NCBI GenBank assembly: GCA_937907245.1
Contig: CALCUM010000003.1
Location: forward strand, 807,501 to 871,500
Source of the DNA: an uncultured Rhodobiaceae bacterium
Lineage (GTDB): Bacteria > Pseudomonadota > Alphaproteobacteria > RS24
Length of the DNA: 64,000 nucleotides
Reading direction: 5' to 3'
A program made the translations under genes and the position numbers. The notes beneath the pieces were generated by a model. That model was given only the letters and a program-made list of their open reading frames with translations, ran no database searches and was not told where the DNA came from. Below, piece by piece: positions 34,243 to 42,698 of this stretch (position 1 is its first letter; every line of letters begins with the position of its first letter).

Positions 34243-35247
34243 ATGAATATATTGTCGCTGAAGAAGCGCTGCAAAGCTGCTTTGAAAATGACCCTTGGCT
34301 TGGTTTTGAGCGCAAGTGTCGTAAGTTTTGGTTTGGCCTTCACCTCGCCAGCCAAAGCCTTAGAACCTTATGAATATGCCAACCCAAGCGCCATGACCAC
34401 CGAAGCTCTATTGCTAGATGTGGTGCAAACGGGCAATCGGCTGGTAGCGGTTGGCGAATATGGCCACGTCATTCTCTCCGATGACCAAGGCGAAAGCTGG
34501 CAGCAGGCCAATAGTGTGCCAACGCGCAATACGCTAACCAGTGTTATGTTCCTCGATAATCAAACTGGCTATGCCGTGGGTCACGAAGCCACGATTTTGA
34601 AAACCAGCGATGGTGGCAATAATTGGGACTTGCAGTTCAATGAACGTCGCGGGGAAACGCCTTTGTTTGGTGTGTATTTCTCGGATGCGAAAAACGGCAT
34701 TGCCATTGGCGGCTTCTCTTACACATTCGAAACCAATGATGGTGGCGAAACCTGGACACAACGCTCCCTCGTAGAAGACAGCTATGACGACTTCCACCTG
34801 AACGACCTGTTCACGGACACCAAGGGCAATGTTTATATTCCAGCTGAATACGGCACAGTCTACAAATCTGTCGACCGCGGCCGCACCTGGCAAACTCTAG
34901 AAACTGGCTATGATGGTTCGTTCTGGGGCGGCATGGGTTTGGCCAACGGCAGTGTGTTGGTCTATGGCATGCGCGGCAACGCCTACCTCTCATCGAACCA
35001 TGGCAAGAGTTGGAAAAAAGTAACCACCAATGCTGACCAGTCGATTACCGGTGGCACACAATTGGCCGATGAACGTATCGTCCTAACCGGACTTTCCGGC
35101 ACCGTGTTGACCTCTAAAGACGGTGGCCAAAGCTTCACCTCTGTATCGCGCACCGATCGCCTAAGCTTCGCCACAGCGGCAGCGGGCAAAAATAATACGG
35201 TACTTTTGTTCGGAGACCCCGGCGTTAAAACCCACGCTTTGAAATAA
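34243..35247 (+). CDS. YCF48-like exported beta-propeller protein
   Basis: A 334-aa protein with a signal peptide (cleavage near AKA|LEP). It has repeated propeller blades marked by SDDQGESWQQ, TSDGGNNWDLQ, TNDGGETWTQRS, SVDRGRTWQTLE and SSNHGKSWKK, the Asp-box/BNR-type motif. YCF48-like proteins help assemble photosystem II in phototrophs. In heterotrophs this version is usually found with DUF1302, DUF1329 and an RND/MMPL transporter, perhaps as an assembly or coupling factor. AGGGAGA lies seven bases before the ATG at 34243. Confidence 0.86.
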   Translation: MNILSLKKRCKAALKMTLGLVLSASVVSFGLAFTSPAKALEPYEYANPSAMTTEALLLDVVQTGNRLVAVGEYGHVILSDDQGESWQQANSVPTRNTLTSVMFLDNQTGYAVGHEATILKTSDGGNNWDLQFNERRGETPLFGVYFSDAKNGIAIGGFSYTFETNDGGETWTQRSLVEDSYDDFHLNDLFTDTKGNVYIPAEYGTVYKSVDRGRTWQTLETGYDGSFWGGMGLANGSVLVYGMRGNAYLSSNHGKSWKKVTTNADQSITGGTQLADERIVLTGLSGTVLTSKDGGQSFTSVSRTDRLSFATAAAGKNNTVLLFGDPGVKTHALK

Positions 35248-35275
35248 GCGCGGCCTTCAGTACTGCTCTTAAAAT

Positions 35276-35312
35276 GCCGCTCTGCCTTGAAATATGGCAG
35301 GGCGGTGTTTTT
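35276..35312 (+). terminator. Rho-independent terminator after the YCF48-like gene
   Basis: CCGCTCTGCC pairs with GGCAGGGCGG (one G-U) around an eight-base loop, followed by TGTTTTT. Confidence 0.85.
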
Positions 35313-35361
35313 CATTGGCGCAACCCGAGAGGCGCCTATTTGGTCTTTATAGCCAAAACCG

Positions 35362-35745
35362 GGCCATGCGAATCCAGAAGCTATGCGCTATGAATTGCGT
35401 CGCCAATGGGTGATTGAGGACAACTTGCGCTCGAATGCTCGTCATATTTATTCTCGTCGCGTTCTGCGCTTGGATGAAGATAGCTGGCAGATTACCGGTG
35501 GCGAAATGTATGATGGTCGCGGTGAGCTATGGCGTGTGCAAGAAATTGGACAAGCCCCTGATTACCGTCCGCATTCGCAGCTTTGCTTCACCACAGGTGG
35601 TGAGTTTATCTACGATACGCTTGCGGGCCGTTATTTGGGTCTAGCGATGAAGTCTGAACGTCCGGCAAATATTGTCGACGAAGGGCTGGATTATCTGACA
35701 CCAGATTACTACACACCCGCCAACGTGCGTCGTTTGGGCCGTTAG
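35362..35745 (+). pseudogene. Truncated third DUF1329 gene (C-terminal fragment)
   Basis: From 35362 the frame encodes only the last quarter (about 128 residues) of a DUF1329 protein. It runs from PGHANPEAMRYELRRQW through LAGRYLGLAMKS to YYTPANVRRLGR and is much closer to copy 1 than to copy 2. An in-frame TAG lies just upstream and no signal peptide or N-terminal three quarters exist, so it is a decayed duplicate. The ORF from ATG 35383 could still be translated but would lack export. It keeps its own terminator at 35791-35833. Confidence 0.9.
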
Positions 35746-35790
35746 GCTCGCGCACTTTCCGCGCCTTTCGCGCGGGAGCTAGGCAAGATT

Positions 35791-35833
35791 AAAAGAGGGC
35801 AGCCGCTGAATTCAGGGGTTGCCCTCTTTTTCT
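35791..35833 (+). terminator. Rho-independent terminator after the DUF1329 fragment
   Basis: AAAAGAGGGCA pairs with TGCCCTCTTTT around a GC-containing inner stem and loop, followed by further T residues. It is probably the original terminator of the lost third DUF1329 gene. Confidence 0.85.
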
Positions 35834-35892
35834 GTCTTTTTTCTGGCCTCAGATTTGCGTCGTGCTAACCTTGCAACGACAAAGGAAAAGAG

Positions 35893-36687
35893 ATGACGCA
35901 AGCCCCAAATTTTTCAGATACCGTAAAACTCACCCGCGCCGAAGGTTTGGCCGTGGTCACCCTAGATAGAGGCGATGGCCGCAATCCTTTGTCGGCTGAA
36001 GCGATGGCCGCGCTGCGCGATGTGGCGCGTTGGCTCAAAACAGATATTCAAACCCATTGCGTAATTCTCAAAGGCGAGGGTGCGTTTTGTGTGGGCGCTG
36101 ACCTTAAAGATAAAGATATGCAGACCCATCACTTGTCGCAGCTCGAGCAGCGCCAGAAACTGCTGCTGGGCCCCGACATGTGCGCCGCTTGGGAAGCGCT
36201 AGAGCAAGTGACGATTTGCGCCATGGAACGTTATGCGTTGGGTGGCGGCATGGCGCTTGCCATCTCGTGCGATTGGCGTATTGCCTCACACGATTGTGAT
36301 ATTCGTCTGCCAGAAATTCCGTTGGGCATAAACATGAGCTGGCAAGCCAACCCGCGCGTTACGGCGCTCATCGGCCCTGCGCGCGCCAAGCATTTAATTA
36401 TTCTCGGCGAGGCTTTACCGCCCGAGCAAGCGCTCGACTGGGGCTTAGTCGATTATGTAACACCGGCTGGCGAGACCGTCGCCAAAGCGCAAGAACTGGC
36501 AGCCAAAGTTTTGGCCTTGCCGGCCTTGCCTGTGCGCATGAGCAAACAAGCCATCAACGCACATGCCAATGCGCTGAACCAAGTCAGCTCTTTCATGGAC
36601 CGCGAGCAATATGCTTTGCTCACCGGATCCGAAACGAATAAGGCGGCGGTTCGCGCTGTCTTGAAAAAACCACCAAAGACCCAATAG
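35893..36687 (+). CDS. Crotonase-family protein lacking one catalytic Glu
   Basis: A 264-aa crotonase-fold protein with both oxyanion-hole segments (AFCVGADLKD, 65-73, and ALGGGMALA, 115-123). In rat enoyl-CoA hydratase the second segment reads ALGGGCE, with Glu144 as a catalytic acid. Here that position is Ala121, while the other Glu is kept (Glu141 in RLPEIPLG). It is therefore unlikely to be a standard hydratase and may be an isomerase, thioesterase or lyase of the superfamily. It opens a run of CoA-metabolism genes up to 41203. Confidence 0.85.
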   Translation: MTQAPNFSDTVKLTRAEGLAVVTLDRGDGRNPLSAEAMAALRDVARWLKTDIQTHCVILKGEGAFCVGADLKDKDMQTHHLSQLEQRQKLLLGPDMCAAWEALEQVTICAMERYALGGGMALAISCDWRIASHDCDIRLPEIPLGINMSWQANPRVTALIGPARAKHLIILGEALPPEQALDWGLVDYVTPAGETVAKAQELAAKVLALPALPVRMSKQAINAHANALNQVSSFMDREQYALLTGSETNKAAVRAVLKKPPKTQ

Positions 36688-36704
36688 ACAGGAATGGAAA
36701 AATT

Positions 36705-37472
36705 ATGCGCGTAGCAGGAAAAATGGCCTTTATCACGGGTGCCGCCTCAGGTTTGGGGCGCGCCTCATCCATCATGTTGGCCAAGGAAGGCGCCAAAGTC
36801 GCCGTCAGTGATATCAACGCAGAAGGCGCCAAAGCGGTTGCCGATGAAATTAACGCTGAACACCCAGGCCAAGCCTTCGCCTATCATCTAGATGTAACCA
36901 ATGAAGAAAACTGGAAAGCAGCCCTTGCGGCCGCCCATGAAGATATGGGCGGGCTGAATGTCTTACTAAACAATGCCGGCATCGGCGGCGGCTCGTCGGT
37001 AGAAGACACCGATTTTGAGACTTGGAAGCTCGTGCACGCCGTGGATGTGGATAGTGTTTTCCTTGGCTGCAAATACGCCATTCCGCTGATGAGAGCCCAC
37101 GCGCCCGGCTCGATTATCAACATCTCGTCGATTGCGGGTCTTATCGCTGGCCACAATATGGCGGCCTATAATTCGGCCAAGGCCGGCGTTTGGTTGCTGT
37201 CGAAGTCTGTGGCGCTGCACTGTGCCAAACGCGGTTACAAAATTCGCTCCAACTCCATTCACCCGACATTTATCGATACGCCTATTTTGGACGGCATGGT
37301 TGGCGCCATGACGCGAGACGAGCTGAAAGGAAAATTAGCCCGCCAAGTGCCGCTTGGCGAAGTGGGCGACCCCAGCGATGTTGCCTATGCGGTGGTTTAT
37401 CTGGCCAGCGACGAAAGTAAATTTATGACCGGCGCCGAGGTGAAACTCGATGGCGGCATTTCTGCAATGTAA
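36705..37472 (+). CDS. Short-chain dehydrogenase/reductase
   Basis: A 255-aa classical SDR: cofactor motif TGAASGLG (11-18), Asp at the end of the second strand (VAVSDIN) indicating NAD(H), NNAG (89-92), and the Ser141/142-Tyr155-Lys159 catalytic set (INISSIAG and YNSAK). Sequences like this act on hydroxysteroids, 3-hydroxyacyl-CoAs or similar alcohols. GGAA lies upstream of the ATG. It is 17 bases after the crotonase gene, so it probably acts in the same pathway. Confidence 0.88.
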   Translation: MRVAGKMAFITGAASGLGRASSIMLAKEGAKVAVSDINAEGAKAVADEINAEHPGQAFAYHLDVTNEENWKAALAAAHEDMGGLNVLLNNAGIGGGSSVEDTDFETWKLVHAVDVDSVFLGCKYAIPLMRAHAPGSIINISSIAGLIAGHNMAAYNSAKAGVWLLSKSVALHCAKRGYKIRSNSIHPTFIDTPILDGMVGAMTRDELKGKLARQVPLGEVGDPSDVAYAVVYLASDESKFMTGAEVKLDGGISAM

Positions 37473-37512
37473 GTAGCCAAAGGTGTAAACCAAAGTTGAG
37501 GAGACCAAGTCC

Positions 37513-38613
37513 ATGTTGACCCCAGCCGATGATTATCCGCTGCACCAAACGCCAGAGCCGATGGCTTTTGCGGGCAGTGACCGAAATTTTTACGATCGGT
37601 TTTTCTTCAATGGTTATAGCGCTGACGGCAAGGTTTTTTTTGCCGTGGCGCTTGGGGTCTATCCTCAACTGAATATTATGGATGCTAGTTTCGCGCTGTC
37701 TTATGGCGGGAAGCAATATAATTTGCGCACGTCGAAAGAGATGATGGGCGACCGCTTGAACTTAACGCTTGGGCCGCTCACGCTGGAGATTGTCCGCCCG
37801 TTAGAAGAAACCCGCATTCTTGTGCGCGACAATGACAGCGGTTTGAAAGCGGACATCACGGCCGTGGCGCGCCACGCTCCCATAGAGGAGCCGCGCTTTA
37901 CGCGTCGCCAAGGCACGCGACTGATGATGGATTTAACCCGTGCCACGCAAAACATTGAATGGCAGGGCAGCCTTGAGGTGGATGGAACAAAGCTGGCCGT
38001 CGATGGCTGTCGCGGCACGCGCGACCGCAGTTGGGGTATTCGCCAAGTAGGTGCCGCCGAGGCGCAGGCCCCGGTTCCGCCCGCACCATCTCAGTTTTAC
38101 TGGTTGTGGACGCCGGTTAATTTTGAGGAGGCTGCGTTTTTTTGCCATACCAATGATGACGGCGAAGGCGAGGCTTGGAACCGCAAAGCGGTGTTCGAGG
38201 ATTTTAAGGCGGGTACGCGTTTGGAGATGGGCAAACTAAACTTCGCTACAAATTACCATCCGGGCACACGAAGAGTGCAAGACCTGAAGGTGGAGGCTGA
38301 GGGGCTAAGCGCTCGTTTCACGCCGTTGTCGAAAATGTTTTACATGCAGGGGCTTGGTTATATTCATCCCGAGTTCGGCCATGGAACGCATCATGGCGCG
38401 AGCCATGTATCGCACGATGTGATGGTGCTGGACGAGGCGGAAGCTGCCCTTGGTGCGGGTAAAATGGAAAATCTGCATGTCCAAACACTGGCTCAGGTGA
38501 GCTTGCAACATGGCGGTAAAACGCACGTAGGCCTCGGCGTCATAGAACAATTATTTATCGGCCCACATGCGCCAAGCGGGTTTCAAGATTTATTCGACGG
38601 CATCTTGTCATGA
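37513..38613 (+). CDS. Hypothetical beta-rich protein (DUF7064/hydroxyneurosporene-synthase-like)
   Basis: A 366-aa protein without signal peptide. It has a beta-rich two-sheet pattern with YDRFFFNGYS, VEVDG-type turns, GTRDRSWGIRQVG (about 171-183) and QFYWLWTPVNF. Such proteins, occasionally annotated as lipocalin-like or DUF7064-type, sit beside APH-fold kinases in lipid or steroid degraders. I recall no proven activity. Its last four bases overlap the APH gene, so the two are coupled and probably act together. Confidence 0.7.
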   Translation: MLTPADDYPLHQTPEPMAFAGSDRNFYDRFFFNGYSADGKVFFAVALGVYPQLNIMDASFALSYGGKQYNLRTSKEMMGDRLNLTLGPLTLEIVRPLEETRILVRDNDSGLKADITAVARHAPIEEPRFTRRQGTRLMMDLTRATQNIEWQGSLEVDGTKLAVDGCRGTRDRSWGIRQVGAAEAQAPVPPAPSQFYWLWTPVNFEEAAFFCHTNDDGEGEAWNRKAVFEDFKAGTRLEMGKLNFATNYHPGTRRVQDLKVEAEGLSARFTPLSKMFYMQGLGYIHPEFGHGTHHGASHVSHDVMVLDEAEAALGAGKMENLHVQTLAQVSLQHGGKTHVGLGVIEQLFIGPHAPSGFQDLFDGILS

Positions 38614-39695
38614 GCGGGTTTCGCGATCATCCGTCGGCTTTCGATACAGCCTATCTGGCACAAGTTTTTGACCAGCCGAGCGACGCGCTCTCAGGCTTTT
38701 CGTTTGCGCCAGTTGGCACAGGGCAGGTGGGAGACAGCTATCGCATTACGCTAGAGTGGGTTTTCCCGCCCGAGGGCGAAGCAAGCCAACTACCTGGCTC
38801 GCTGATTGCCAAATGCCCAGCCGGAGACCCGACCAGTCGCGAGACCGCGCGCAATATGCATCTCTATGAAATTGAGACGCAGTTCTACATGCGCTTCGGC
38901 GGTAGCTGTGGCGCGCGAGCGCCCAAAGCCTATCTGTCGACATATGACGCGGGTAGTGGCGATGGCGTTTTACTATTAGAAGATATGGCCCCCGCCCAGC
39001 AAATAGCCCAGATGGATGGCTGTTCGCTCGAGCAACTCCTCTTGGCTTTAAACGAAGCCGCATTGTTGCACCAAAGCCATTGGGGCGATGCGACCCTGCA
39101 ACAACAAAACTGGCTGACCTATAGCCAAGAAGACGAACGGCGCGACTTTCTGGCGGCGCTCGTGCCCGCCATATACCCCGAATGGCGCGCACGCTATGAA
39201 GGCCGATTGCCGAGTGATATTCTCGATATGGGCGAGGCCTTAGTGGCTCGCTTCGGCGCTTATATGAGTCCTACAAATCGCAGGTGGGAAGAGCCTGTGG
39301 TTTTGTCTCATGGCGATTTTCGCCTCGACAATATGCTGTTCACCGATGAAGACGGGCGGGCGATAATTCTTGATTGGCAGACGGTATCGGCCGGCGCGCC
39401 GATGAATGATATTGCTTATTGCTTATCGACAAGCCTCGCAGACCCGGCGGTGCGCGCGCGCGAGGAAGAGGCACTGGTGGCGCATTACCACGCGCAACTT
39501 GGCGCCAAAGCTGGTGGCTATGCTTTGGAGCAGGCTTGGCAAGATTATCGTCGAGCCGCGTTTTCTGGTTTTATCATGGCCTTGGTTTCTGCCATGCTGG
39601 TGGAGCGCACGCCGCGCGGCGATGAGATGTTTGCGACTATGGCCGAGCGCTCGGGCTGGCAGGCATTGCATCTCGATGCATTATCTTTAATCTGA
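38610..39695 (+). CDS. APH-fold phosphotransferase, ACAD10-like
   Basis: A 361-aa protein with kinase motifs of the aminoglycoside/choline kinase fold: catalytic loop SHGDFRLDN (233-241, with His234, Asp236 and Asn241) and the metal-binding IILDWQ (Asp255). The context, with CoA enzymes, fits the ACAD10/11-like group, which phosphorylates 4-hydroxyacyl-CoAs on the way to beta-oxidation, more than drug resistance. It overlaps the preceding gene by four bases (ATGA). Confidence 0.82.
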   Translation: MSGFRDHPSAFDTAYLAQVFDQPSDALSGFSFAPVGTGQVGDSYRITLEWVFPPEGEASQLPGSLIAKCPAGDPTSRETARNMHLYEIETQFYMRFGGSCGARAPKAYLSTYDAGSGDGVLLLEDMAPAQQIAQMDGCSLEQLLLALNEAALLHQSHWGDATLQQQNWLTYSQEDERRDFLAALVPAIYPEWRARYEGRLPSDILDMGEALVARFGAYMSPTNRRWEEPVVLSHGDFRLDNMLFTDEDGRAIILDWQTVSAGAPMNDIAYCLSTSLADPAVRAREEEALVAHYHAQLGAKAGGYALEQAWQDYRRAAFSGFIMALVSAMLVERTPRGDEMFATMAERSGWQALHLDALSLI

Positions 39696-39736
39696 CGCCC
39701 AACGTGGAAAAGAACTCGATTTAAGGGAGAGCGACC

Positions 39737-40588
39737 ATGAGCTATGAGTGTTTCGAAGTAAGCGTGCAAGACGGCATTGCGCATATAAAAATGAACCGTC
39801 CAGAAAAGCGCAACAATATGAACCTTGCGTTCTGGCGGGAGCTGCCGCAGGTGGTTGACGAAATAGACGCGCAAGCGCAAGCCCGCGTCATTGTTTTATC
39901 TTCCACGGGCCCCCATTTTTGTGGCGGCATCGATGTTTCCATGTTCGGCCCCAGCGAGGAGAAAAATGCTAGTCCGGAGTTGGCTGCGCATCATGTGAAG
40001 CGCCAAAAAGGTCTGAAATTTCTCGATACGGTTAAAAGCATGCAAGACAGTATGTCGTCTCTTGAGAATTCGCGTCTGCCTGTTCTTGTGGCTATTCAGG
40101 GCGGCTGCATTGGCGGAGGTGTTGATTTGGTAACCGCTTGCGATATGCGATATGCCACCCAGGACGCCTTTGTAACCATCTATGAAACTAAGATTGGCAT
40201 GACCGCCGATGTTGGTACATTTCCTCGTTTGGTGAAGCTCATCCCGGAGGGGATTGTGCGCGAGCTGGCCTATACGGGGCGTCGGATGTCGGCCGAGGAA
40301 GCCATGAATATTGGCTTGGTAAACCGGGTTTTTGAAACCCATGAGGCCATGCTGGAGGGCGTTATGGAAGTGGCACGCGAGATTGCTGCCAATGCGCCTC
40401 TGGCGGTGCATGGGTGCAAGCGGGCCATTACCTATGCGCGCGATCACACCACGCAAGAAGGGCTCGATTGGATTGGTTTATGGAATGCCTCGATGTTGCA
40501 TCCCGAAGAAATTATGGAAGCGATGAGCGCGCAGGCCGAAAAACGCGAACCGGATTTCACTGATTTGCCCCAACGAAAAATCAGCTAG
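39737..40588 (+). CDS. Delta(3,5)-Delta(2,4)-dienoyl-CoA isomerase (ECH1-like crotonase)
   Basis: A 283-aa crotonase whose active site matches the dienoyl-CoA isomerase ECH1: IQGGCIGGGVDLVTACDMRY and ETKIGMTADVGTFPRL. Asp130, Glu150 and Asp158 have the 20- and 8-residue spacing of the rat catalytic residues Asp176, Glu196 and Asp204. It should shift double bonds in 3,5-dienoyl-CoA formed from polyunsaturated or odd-position unsaturated fatty acids. GGGAGAG precedes the ATG. It follows the APH gene by 41 bases. Confidence 0.88.
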   Translation: MSYECFEVSVQDGIAHIKMNRPEKRNNMNLAFWRELPQVVDEIDAQAQARVIVLSSTGPHFCGGIDVSMFGPSEEKNASPELAAHHVKRQKGLKFLDTVKSMQDSMSSLENSRLPVLVAIQGGCIGGGVDLVTACDMRYATQDAFVTIYETKIGMTADVGTFPRLVKLIPEGIVRELAYTGRRMSAEEAMNIGLVNRVFETHEAMLEGVMEVAREIAANAPLAVHGCKRAITYARDHTTQEGLDWIGLWNASMLHPEEIMEAMSAQAEKREPDFTDLPQRKIS

Positions 40589-40597
40589 GAAGTTGCT

Positions 40598-41203
40598 ATG
40601 ACTATTTTTACCACGCCTATTCTAAGCCCCATCTTGAAGCTGATATCTTGGATGGTGCTATTGCTCATTGGTTGGCGTCCGGGGCAAAGCGTTCCCGAGC
40701 CGATGAAGAAGGGCGTTTTATTGGCTGGACCGCACACAAGCAATTGGGATTTTGCTTTATTCTTGGCCTATGTTTTCGTGCTGAATTTGAAAGTGCGGGT
40801 ACTCATCAAACACACGCTTTTCGTTGGGCCTGTAGGCTGGTTCTTGCGCTATTGCGGCGGCCTTCCGGTCGATCGTCGGTCGGCGAAAAATTATGTGAAG
40901 GAGTTGGTGCGTCAATTTGAAGAGAATGAGAGTTTTCACCTAGTCATTACCCCCGAAGGCACGCGCAGTCCTCGCACGCATTGGAAAACAGGATTTTATC
41001 ACATTGCGCAGGCAGCTAATGTGCCGGTGTTTCTGGCTGGGGTAAACTGTAAAACGCGCCATGTGGGCATCGACCGGGTTCTTTATCCGTCGGGCGATTT
41101 AGAAGGCGATATGGCCGACATTTATGCGTTTTTTGATGAAATGCAAGGAATCTGGCCAGATAATTACGCATCTCCAAATAAGCCAGCTCCAGAAGACGCC
41201 TAA
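40598..41203 (+). CDS. PlsC-like 1-acyl-glycerol-3-phosphate acyltransferase
   Basis: A 201-aa acyltransferase with an N-terminal hydrophobic helix, the HxxxxD motif (His46 to Asp51 in GPHTSNWDFALF) and the PEGTRS substrate motif. It should acylate lysophosphatidate or a related lysolipid at the membrane. It starts nine bases after the dienoyl-CoA isomerase gene, ending the lipid cluster. A degenerate repeat-like stretch (GACGCCTAATC, then TACGCCTTCTAG) follows its stop. Confidence 0.82.
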   Translation: MTIFTTPILSPILKLISWMVLLLIGWRPGQSVPEPMKKGVLLAGPHTSNWDFALFLAYVFVLNLKVRVLIKHTLFVGPVGWFLRYCGGLPVDRRSAKNYVKELVRQFEENESFHLVITPEGTRSPRTHWKTGFYHIAQAANVPVFLAGVNCKTRHVGIDRVLYPSGDLEGDMADIYAFFDEMQGIWPDNYASPNKPAPEDA

Positions 41204-41244
41204 TCAAATACGCCTTCTAGAGCCAACTCTAAATCGGTTAAACT

Positions 41245-41613
41245 TTAACCAAGTTTGCAAAAGCAGAGCTTATTGCCGTCCGGGTCGCGAACATAGGCGC
41301 CGTAGAAAATCGGCATACGTTGTCCCGGCTCGCCTTCGCAGGTTGCGCCCAGCTCAATGGCTTTGGCATAAAGGCGGTCGATGTTCTCAGGGTCGCCGCC
41401 TTGAATGGCAACCATTGTGCCATTGCCAGATGTGGCGGTTTCTTCGTTATAGGGGCCGCCTACGGCAATCATTGGGTTTGCCATATCGGTGCCATAAAAA
41501 TATAGGCGTCCATTGTCGAATAATTCTTTGCCGCCCATGGCTTCGAACAGAGGTGTGTAAAAAGCGCGGGCTTTTTCAATATTATTGGTTCCAAGTGTTA
41601 CATAACTAAGCAT
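41245..41613 (-). CDS. VOC-family (glyoxalase/bleomycin-type) protein
   Basis: A 122-aa protein of the vicinal oxygen chelate fold with two beta-alpha-beta-beta-beta halves: LSYVTLGTNNIEKARAFY at the start and the closing YVRDPDGNKLCFCKL. The first metal-ligand position holds Tyr rather than His (YVTLGT), so metal binding may be altered. No substrate can be inferred. It is convergent with the acyltransferase gene. Confidence 0.8.
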   Translation of the reverse strand: MLSYVTLGTNNIEKARAFYTPLFEAMGGKELFDNGRLYFYGTDMANPMIAVGGPYNEETATSGNGTMVAIQGGDPENIDRLYAKAIELGATCEGEPGQRMPIFYGAYVRDPDGNKLCFCKLG

Positions 41614-41720
41614 GGTATTCTCCCTTTTGCTGGCAACAGATTAACCCGACCGTTGAAAATGGCAATTGCCAAATGGGTCTTGGTTAGGCACAATCGAAAA
41701 AATATTTTACGGAGGCTCCG

Positions 41721-42332
41721 ATGCTAGACGACAAAACAGACATGAATTCAGGCCAAGCTGGTTTTAGCGCTATGGTGGATGGAACAGAAGAAGATTACCA
41801 AAAGATTTCAAAAGCTTTTGGTGACTTTTCAAAGGGTCTGCCAGACCGCGTGATGGAGCATTTGAAAATGCTACAAGGCGATTTCGGCGGTTTCGCTGTC
41901 GATCGCTATGAGCACTCTTTGCAAACCGCAACCCGCGCGCATAAAGATGGTCGCGATGAAGAATATGTGGTCTGTGCGCTATTGCATGACATTGGCGACC
42001 TATTGGGCAGCTTTAACCACGCTGAGTTGGCCGCGACGATTTTGAAGCCGTTCATCAGTGAGAAAAACTATTTCATGTTGCAAAACCATGCGGTTTTTCA
42101 AGGCTATTATTTCTTCCATCATATTGGCCTAGATCGGGATGCGCGCGAGGCGTTTCGCGAGCATGAGCATTTTGAATATACAGCGCAGTTTTGCCATTTA
42201 TATGATCAGTCCAGCTTCGATCCTGAATATGAATCGATGCCAATCGAGGCCTTTGAGCCGATGGTTCGTAAACTGATGGAAAAACCTCGCACTTCGATTT
42301 ATATGAAGAAAGACGGCACCTCTATTGTATAG
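41721..42332 (+). CDS. HD-domain protein with a PhnZ-like diiron ligand set
   Basis: A 203-aa HD protein. Candidate metal ligands are His65 (in DRYEHSLQTA), His89-Asp90 (LLHDIGD), His100, His123 (QNHAVF) and Asp162 (LYDQSSFDP), six in all. That fits the diiron HD oxygenases (PhnZ, myo-inositol oxygenase) better than one-metal phosphohydrolases. The 24-residue spacing from His65 to His89 and the EHSLQ-A segment match PhnZ as I remember it. Its substrate is unknown and no phosphonate genes are nearby. ATG 41721 has GGAGG eight bases upstream. Confidence 0.82.
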   Translation: MLDDKTDMNSGQAGFSAMVDGTEEDYQKISKAFGDFSKGLPDRVMEHLKMLQGDFGGFAVDRYEHSLQTATRAHKDGRDEEYVVCALLHDIGDLLGSFNHAELAATILKPFISEKNYFMLQNHAVFQGYYFFHHIGLDRDAREAFREHEHFEYTAQFCHLYDQSSFDPEYESMPIEAFEPMVRKLMEKPRTSIYMKKDGTSIV

Positions 42333-42389
42333 AGTGCCCCGTTTTTCTTACCCGTTCTTCGGGTTCGGCCCTTTGCGAAGGAGACCTTT

Positions 42390-42698
42390 ATGGTCGCGTT
42401 ACTGACGCTTATTAGTCAGCTCATTGAGTTTTATATTTGGATCATTATTGCCTCGGCCGTGTTGTCTTGGCTGGTGGCCTTTGATGTTGTGAACTTACGC
42501 AATCGATATGTGTTCCTTTTTGGTGATGCGCTTAATCGGCTCACGGAGCCGGCTTATCGCCGTATCCGCCGCATTTTGCCGAATATGGGCGGGCTGGATT
42601 TGTCGCCGATTGTGCTTATTTTCGGTTTGATGTTCCTGCGCAATTTAATGTGGGAGATGCTGGGGCCGATGGCGACCTCTGGCATGGGCGGCTATTAA
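42390..42698 (+). CDS. YggT-family membrane protein
   Basis: A 102-aa membrane protein with two hydrophobic segments (about 5-30 and 65-90) and the family pattern [25 protein letters not shown] between them. YggT proteins are small inner-membrane proteins linked to osmotic tolerance or, in some bacteria, to cell division. The stop overlaps the folD start (TAATG), so the two are coupled. Confidence 0.88.
   Translation: MVALLTLISQLIEFYIWIIIASAVLSWLVAFDVVNLRNRYVFLFGDALNRLTEPAYRRIRRILPNMGGLDLSPIVLIFGLMFLRNLMWEMLGPMATSGMGGY

Noticed and set aside
35383-35745. 120-codon DUF1329 ORF as an intact small gene
   Set aside because: It aligns to the C-terminal quarter of a 450-aa family, without signal peptide, and homology extends upstream of its ATG to an in-frame stop; a truncated copy explains it better.
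41198-41245. Possible stop-anchored repeat after the acyltransferase gene
   Set aside because: Only two poorly matching units (GACGCCTAATC, TACGCCTTCTAG) can be aligned, too weak to add to the array list.
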